Source: an uncultured Marinococcus sp. (GTDB lineage Bacteria > Bacillota > Bacilli > Bacillales > Marinococcaceae). From it: a DNA stretch of 64,000 nucleotides. Both the position numbers and the translations under genes were made by a program. The stretch spans positions 62,001-126,000 of the forward strand of contig NZ_CANLSU010000007.1 in NCBI RefSeq assembly GCF_947493875.1. Reading direction: 5' to 3'. Under the pieces are notes generated by a model that did not search any database, was not told the DNA's origin, and worked only from the letters and a program-made list of their open reading frames with translations. Below are positions 59,931-64,000 of the stretch, one piece after another. Numbering within the stretch: the first letter of the stretch is position 1; each line of letters starts with the position of its first letter.

Positions 59931-59970
59931 AAAAACAAAAAACACGCGCCTCCTTTAGGAAGCACGTGTG
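59931..59970 (-). terminator. Terminator of pbuG
   Basis: ACACGTGCTTCC and GGAGGCGCGTGT pair with two mismatches around TAAA and are followed by a T run on the minus strand. Confidence 0.8.
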
Positions 59971-59975
59971 GGATG

Positions 59976-61289
59976 CTACGGTGTTAAAAATAAGAAAAAG
60001 ATGATAAACACAAAAAACAACGCGTACATAATCGGGTTCAGCTGCTTTCCTCTTCCAGTGAGCACCATCGTGATCGGATAGAAGATAAAACCCATCGCAA
60101 TACCGGTCGCGATACTGTAGGTGAGCGGCATTGATACAATCGTTAAAAAGGCCGGCACCGCAATTTCGAGACGCTGCCACTCAATTAAGCGCAGCGACGA
60201 TACCATCAATGCCCCTACAATAATTAGAGCCGGAGCTGTTACAGCGCTTGTTACCACGCCGAGAAGCGGCGAGAAAAACAAAGCGGCAAGAAACAACAGC
60301 GCCGTAATAATCGATGCAAACCCGGTACGCCCTCCGACAGCTACGCCGGCTGAAGATTCAATATATGCTGTCGTTGTCGAGGTTCCCAGAATTGAGCCGA
60401 TCACGGTGGCCGATGAATCCGCCACCAAAGCACGCCCGGCACGCGGAAGTTTGTTGTCTTTTACAAAGCCGGCCTGGTTGGCTACTGCAAACAAAGTTCC
60501 GGCTGTATCAAAAAAGTCTACAAACAAAAATGTAAGCACTACTACGATAAATCCAATAACAAAGCTTGAATCCCACGAAAAGTCCGCAAGAGAGGTGAAA
60601 GCAGCACCAAATGTCGGGGCGATACTAGGCACCCCGGAGACAATCTGGCCCGGTGGCTGAATCTGCCCCACCAATATGCCAGCCAGAGCTGTAATCACCA
60701 TTCCGTAAAAAATACCTCCCCGGATGCCAAGCGTCATCAGTATGACGGTAACAAGCAGCCCAAATGCCGCAAGAGCAGCCGGCCCGGAGGTGAGTGTACC
60801 AAGCGTGACGAGAGTAGACTCATCAGCCACTACAATCTGCGCTCCCTGCAGCCCGACAAAGGCAATAAACAGTCCAATACCGGCAGAAACAGCGTATTTC
60901 AGCTCCTCCGGAATCGCGTTAATAATTTTTTCTCTAATACCAAATGTCGTTAAACCGATAAAGATCATCCCGGAGCAGAATACCCCAAACAACGCAAGCT
61001 CCCAGGGGATCCCCATTGTCAGCACAACGGAATATGTAAAAAAGGCATTAAGCCCCATCCCCGGTGCCAGAGCTATCGGATACCTGGCAAGCAGCCCCAT
61101 AATCAGTGTCCCAATAGCTGCTGCCAGGGCTGTCGCTACAAACACGGCGGACTCATTCATTCCGGCTTCGGCTAAAATACTGGGGTTGACGAATAAAATA
61201 TACGCCATCGCAAGGAAAGTCGTTAAACCGGCTAACGATTCTTTCTTGTAGTTCGTTTCATTCTTTTTAAATTCAAAAAAACGATCCAT
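59976..61289 (-). CDS. pbuG: NCS2-family hypoxanthine/guanine permease
   Basis: A 437-residue membrane transporter of the AzgA-like branch of the NCS2 family, importing hypoxanthine and guanine. FFEFKKNETNYKKESLAGLTTFLAMAYI at the start, PGMGLNAFF, and DFFDTAGTL in the middle are typical, with about a dozen hydrophobic segments. Length is close to B. subtilis PbuG. It lies 88 bases after guaA on the same strand, without a separate riboswitch, so it is likely read from the guaA leader. Confidence 0.92.
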   Translation of the reverse strand: MDRFFEFKKNETNYKKESLAGLTTFLAMAYILFVNPSILAEAGMNESAVFVATALAAAIGTLIMGLLARYPIALAPGMGLNAFFTYSVVLTMGIPWELALFGVFCSGMIFIGLTTFGIREKIINAIPEELKYAVSAGIGLFIAFVGLQGAQIVVADESTLVTLGTLTSGPAALAAFGLLVTVILMTLGIRGGIFYGMVITALAGILVGQIQPPGQIVSGVPSIAPTFGAAFTSLADFSWDSSFVIGFIVVVLTFLFVDFFDTAGTLFAVANQAGFVKDNKLPRAGRALVADSSATVIGSILGTSTTTAYIESSAGVAVGGRTGFASIITALLFLAALFFSPLLGVVTSAVTAPALIIVGALMVSSLRLIEWQRLEIAVPAFLTIVSMPLTYSIATGIAMGFIFYPITMVLTGRGKQLNPIMYALFFVFIIFFLFLTP

Positions 61290-61377
61290 CCTCTTATCTC
61301 TTCCTCTCTTTCCTCTCCCCAGGCAAAACTCTCTCTGATTGTATTATATACTTACTAAGCACTTACCGCGCAAGCCC

Positions 61378-62922
61378 CTACTCCCATTCAATGGTCGAAG
61401 GCGGCTTGGATGTAACGTCATACACTACACGGTTAACGTGCTGCACTTCATTAACGATTCTGGTGGAAATTTTTTCGAGAACGTCATATGGAATACGGGC
61501 CCAGTCCGAAGTCATTCCGTCAATCGAAGTAACCGCGCGGATTCCGACTGTATAATCGTATGTCCGGCTGTCTCCCATTACGCCCACGCTTCTCATATCC
61601 GGAAGCGCCGTGAAGTACTGCCAGATTTCACGATCAAGACCGGCATTTTTGATTTCTTCGCGTAAAATGTAATCTGATTCCCGGACAATTTCGAGCTTCT
61701 GCTCCGTAATCTCCCCGAGCACACGAATACCCAGTCCCGGTCCCGGAAACGGCTGACGCCATACGATTTCATCCGGCACCCCGAGCTCCGTTCCGAGCTT
61801 GCGGACTTCGTCTTTAAACAGCGTATTCAAAGGCTCAATCAGATCAAATTTCATGTCCTCCGGCAGCCCGCCGACATTGTGGTGGGACTTTATCGTCTGT
61901 GCTGTATCCGTACCACTTTCAATGACGTCTGTATACAGCGTGCCCTGAACAAGAAAATCCACGTTTTCAAGCTTTCCTGCCTCTTCTTCAAACACGTATA
62001 TAAATTCATTTCCGATAATTTTCCGTTTTTGTTCCGGATCGCTCACTCCATCGAGCTGATCGAGGAAACGTTTGGCTGCGTCTATTTTCACAATATTCAT
62101 CTGAAACCCGCGTCCGAGCGACTCCATGACGCCTGTCGCCTCCTCTTTACGCAGCAGGCCGTGATCAATAAACATGCATGTAAGCTGATCCCCGATCGCT
62201 TTGTGAACGAGCGCTGCAGCCACCGAGCTGTCCACTCCGCCGCTCAATGCACACAGTACGTTACGGCTGCCCACCTGCTCCCGGATAATTGCCACCTGCT
62301 CATCGATAAAATTGGCCATCGTCCATTCATTCGAGCATCCGCAGACACGGTAAGCAAAGTTCTTCAGCATGTCATCGCCAAACTGGGTGTGGCGTACTTC
62401 GGGATGGAACTGAACGCCGTACATTTTCTTCTCCGGAGCGCTCATCGAAGCTACCGGGCATGATGGGCTGGTTGCGTCGACCGTAAAACCTTCCGGCGGC
62501 TCGACAATTAAGTCGCCATGACTCATCCAGACGCTCTGGGTTTTCGGCAGTCCTTCAAACAATACCGGATTCGCCTGTACATGAATATCGGCTTTTCCAT
62601 ACTCCCGATGCTGGGCTTTTTCCACTTTTCCGCCGTAATGCAGTGTCATCAGCTGCATTCCATAGCAGATTCCCAAAATCGGAATATCCAGGTCAAAAAT
62701 AGCTGGATCGCAGGTAAGTGCGCCTTCGACATACGCACTGTTCGGCCCACCGGAAAAAATAATCCCCGCTGGGTTCAATTCTTTAATTTTTTCAGCACTG
62801 ATCGTGTTCGGATGGAGCTCGCTAAAAACACCGAGATCTCTGATCCTGCGTGTAATCAATTGATTATACTGGCCGCCAAAGTCCAGAACAATAATCGTTT
62901 CACTGATATTTCCTACGCTCAT
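61378..62922 (-). CDS. guaA: GMP synthase (glutamine-hydrolysing)
   Basis: A 514-residue enzyme converting XMP to GMP. The N-terminal class I amidotransferase has the nucleophile Cys in [11 protein letters not shown] and a His-Glu pair in QFHPEVRHT. The synthetase half has the PP-loop [11 protein letters not shown], and the dimerisation domain ends in [11 protein letters not shown]. The ATG has a moderate site (GGGG). The gene is preceded by a guanine riboswitch with a terminator and lies next to pbuG, as in B. subtilis. Confidence 0.97.
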   Translation of the reverse strand: MSVGNISETIIVLDFGGQYNQLITRRIRDLGVFSELHPNTISAEKIKELNPAGIIFSGGPNSAYVEGALTCDPAIFDLDIPILGICYGMQLMTLHYGGKVEKAQHREYGKADIHVQANPVLFEGLPKTQSVWMSHGDLIVEPPEGFTVDATSPSCPVASMSAPEKKMYGVQFHPEVRHTQFGDDMLKNFAYRVCGCSNEWTMANFIDEQVAIIREQVGSRNVLCALSGGVDSSVAAALVHKAIGDQLTCMFIDHGLLRKEEATGVMESLGRGFQMNIVKIDAAKRFLDQLDGVSDPEQKRKIIGNEFIYVFEEEAGKLENVDFLVQGTLYTDVIESGTDTAQTIKSHHNVGGLPEDMKFDLIEPLNTLFKDEVRKLGTELGVPDEIVWRQPFPGPGLGIRVLGEITEQKLEIVRESDYILREEIKNAGLDREIWQYFTALPDMRSVGVMGDSRTYDYTVGIRAVTSIDGMTSDWARIPYDVLEKISTRIVNEVQHVNRVVYDVTSKPPSTIEWE

Positions 62923-63040
62923 CGCTTCTACCCCTAACTGTTTTCAAATATGTACGTTCAAGGTTCACTTTAAAGGAATGCCTGCTTCCGGGCAACAGCC
63001 TGCTTTGATTGCCAGCTCATCCGCACGTAAAATACTCCTG

Positions 63041-63061
63041 CAGAAGCGGGCCTTCTGCAGA
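63041..63061 (-). repeat. Perfect hairpin in the guaA leader
   Basis: CTGCAGAAG and CTTCTGCAG pair perfectly around about five bases, a little downstream of the riboswitch terminator on the minus strand. No T run follows, so it is not a plain terminator. It could stabilise the mRNA after readthrough or be a processing site. Confidence 0.5.
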
Positions 63062-63065
63062 CCAA

Positions 63066-63103
63066 AAAAGCTGCCTTCGTAAAGTATACGAAAGCAGCTT
63101 TGA
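63066..63103 (-). terminator. Riboswitch-controlled terminator before guaA
   Basis: AAAGCTGC-TTTCGTA and TACGAA-GGCAGCTTTT pair with few mismatches and run into six T on the minus strand, downstream of the aptamer. Confidence 0.85.
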
Positions 63104-63148
63104 CTGGAGACACACGGCGGCGCTTCTGCTGGCGTGTGCCCTTCGCTG

Positions 63149-63218
63149 CCCTCGTAGTCCAGCCATTTTCCGGCGGCCGGGTAGAGACATTCGGGCCTGA
63201 TCCCGAACTATACGAGGT
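63149..63218 (-). promoter_or_regulatory. Guanine-class purine riboswitch of guaA-pbuG
   Basis: On the minus strand the P1 strands CCTCGTA and TACGAGG enclose the conserved loops GGGATCAGGCCCG and CTACCCGGCCGCCGGAAAATGG. The specificity base in GGACTACGAGG is C, so guanine or hypoxanthine is the ligand. Guanine would favour the terminator at 63066-63103 and lower guaA and probably pbuG. Confidence 0.9.
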
Positions 63219-63241
63219 ATTCACCTGTAAACATAGAGTAA

Positions 63242-63270
63242 ATTCTAACAGCCGGCTCAGTGCCGGTCAA
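63242..63270 (-). promoter_or_regulatory. Promoter of guaA
   Basis: Minus strand: TTGACC (63265-63270) and TAGAAT (63242-63247) are 17 bases apart and about 25 bases upstream of the aptamer. The -35 overlaps the stop codon of the upstream transglutaminase gene. Confidence 0.75.
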
Positions 63271-64000
63271 GAACGGACTTTCTTTACCAGCTGTTTCCAT
63301 GCCGCAACTGCCTCCGGCCCGGCTTCGTTCCCGGTCTTACGTCCGTAATACAGACGTTCATATTTCTCTGTCAGATGCTCCATCTCACCGCTTCCGTAGA
63401 TGTCATTCACCCGCACGGCAAATTCCCGCAGCGTTTCCCCGGCGTTCCGTTTTACACGTGCTGTCTGCAGCAGCCGCAGCAGCGCCTGGTAAGCATTTTG
63501 AAACTCTTCATCAGAATGCATGTGCCGGTATTTGAAAAGAAGATAGCTGGCCAGCAGCTTCCTCCGGAAAAGCCATCCGGCTGCTGGGAGGATAACTACC
63601 GCTGCAAAAAAAGGCCACAGCGGAAGCCTCCAGTCAATGCCGGCGCTGCCAGAGGAATCCTCCTGTTCTTGTTCGCCCTCTTCCCCAGTTTCAGGAGCCG
63701 CTTCCTCTTCTTCAGGGGCGGCCTCCTCTTCCTCCGTTTCCTCTTCTTCAATTTCGGGTGCTTCTTCTGAGGCTTCATTATTTTCATACGTGTAATTAAA
63801 CTCTGAAGAAAAACCCTTCGTCGGTTCAAACGGCACCCAGCCTACTTCGGGAAAATAAACCTCCACCCAGGAATGCGCATTTTCATTTGTGACTTCCACC
63901 TGATTTTCATTCCCCGGCGCCTGGTCGCCTTCCGTGAATCCTTTGACCCAGCGCGTCGGTATATCAAGCGTGCGGAGCAGCACCGCCATTGAAGTCGAAT
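63267..64000 (-). CDS. Transglutaminase-like membrane protein (YebA type), 5' part outside the window
   Basis: The C-terminal 244 residues of a transglutaminase-like protein, read without interruption to the window end. STSMAVLLRTLDIPTRWVKGF is the helix that follows the catalytic Cys, which lies just beyond the edge; HSWVEVYFPEVGWVPFEPT holds the His and an acidic residue (Glu where many relatives have Asp). A long Glu-rich spacer precedes a transmembrane segment (LPLWPFFAAVVILPAAGWLF) and a cytoplasmic DUF4129-like tail. B. subtilis yebA also precedes guaA. Substrate unknown. Confidence 0.85.
   Translation of the reverse strand, partial: STSMAVLLRTLDIPTRWVKGFTEGDQAPGNENQVEVTNENAHSWVEVYFPEVGWVPFEPTKGFSSEFNYTYENNEASEEAPEIEEEETEEEEAAPEEEEAAPETGEEGEQEQEDSSGSAGIDWRLPLWPFFAAVVILPAAGWLFRRKLLASYLLFKYRHMHSDEEFQNAYQALLRLLQTARVKRNAGETLREFAVRVNDIYGSGEMEHLTEKYERLYYGRKTGNEAGPEAVAAWKQLVKKVRS

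Noticed and set aside
62970-63224. 84-codon open frame on the minus strand
   Set aside because: It lies across the guaA riboswitch and its terminator; the structured RNA explains the sequence better.

Overview
The window looks like a chromosomal segment of a Bacillaceae bacterium (Firmicutes), probably an environmental and possibly halo- or alkaliphilic Bacillus relative. Two blocks have the Bacillus subtilis gene order: pcrB-pcrA-ligA-camS-gatCAB-(dagK)-(rlmCD), and (yebA)-guaA-pbuG ... NETI protein-purEKBCSQLFMNHD-yerA-yerC. Strong AGGAGG ribosome binding sites, U-tailed terminators, purine riboswitches and Fur boxes fit the same group. Species cannot be fixed from the sequence alone. No rRNA, tRNA, insertion sequence, prophage or CRISPR array was seen.

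Layout. 1-8.6 kb: accessory metabolism (carboxylesterase, glycerol channel with a CcpA/terminator-type leader, YteA-like zinc-finger protein, GNATs, SDR, C45-type hydrolase, Cse60-like sporulation peptide, esterase). 8.6-16.8 kb: a GAF-STAS stressosome-like protein and a five-gene NIS siderophore operon matching rhbBCDEF, behind two Fur boxes. 17-27 kb: PRC-barrel protein, DUF4317 protein, RlmCD, voltage-sensor-type K+ channel, aldo/keto reductase, aldehyde dehydrogenase plus DUF779, more GNATs, DagK. 27.4-28.7 kb: an AT-rich island with an RRNPP-type (Rgg/PlcR/NprR-like) regulator and, divergently, an unannotated 35-codon secreted-peptide gene; this is the best candidate for an undescribed quorum-sensing pair. 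29-39.5 kb: gatCAB, camS, ligA, pcrA, pcrB (tRNA amidation, lipoprotein, replication and repair, lipid). 39.6-55.3 kb: yerC, yerA and the complete 12-gene purine operon, led by PurR boxes and a guanine riboswitch. 55.3-64 kb: NETI protein, M20 amidohydrolase, NERD protein, Mpg glycosylase, YhdH-type reductase, pbuG, guaA behind a second guanine riboswitch, and the 3' part of a transglutaminase-like gene running off the window end.

The right third forms one purine module: de novo IMP synthesis, GMP synthetase, a purine permease and a probable adenine deaminase, with PurR and guanine-responsive control readable in the leaders. The left half is a mosaic of small accessory genes, including six GNATs besides the siderophore one, inserted around conserved housekeeping genes. 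Several starts were moved from the longest reading frame to codons with a good ribosome binding site; many of these are TTG or GTG.
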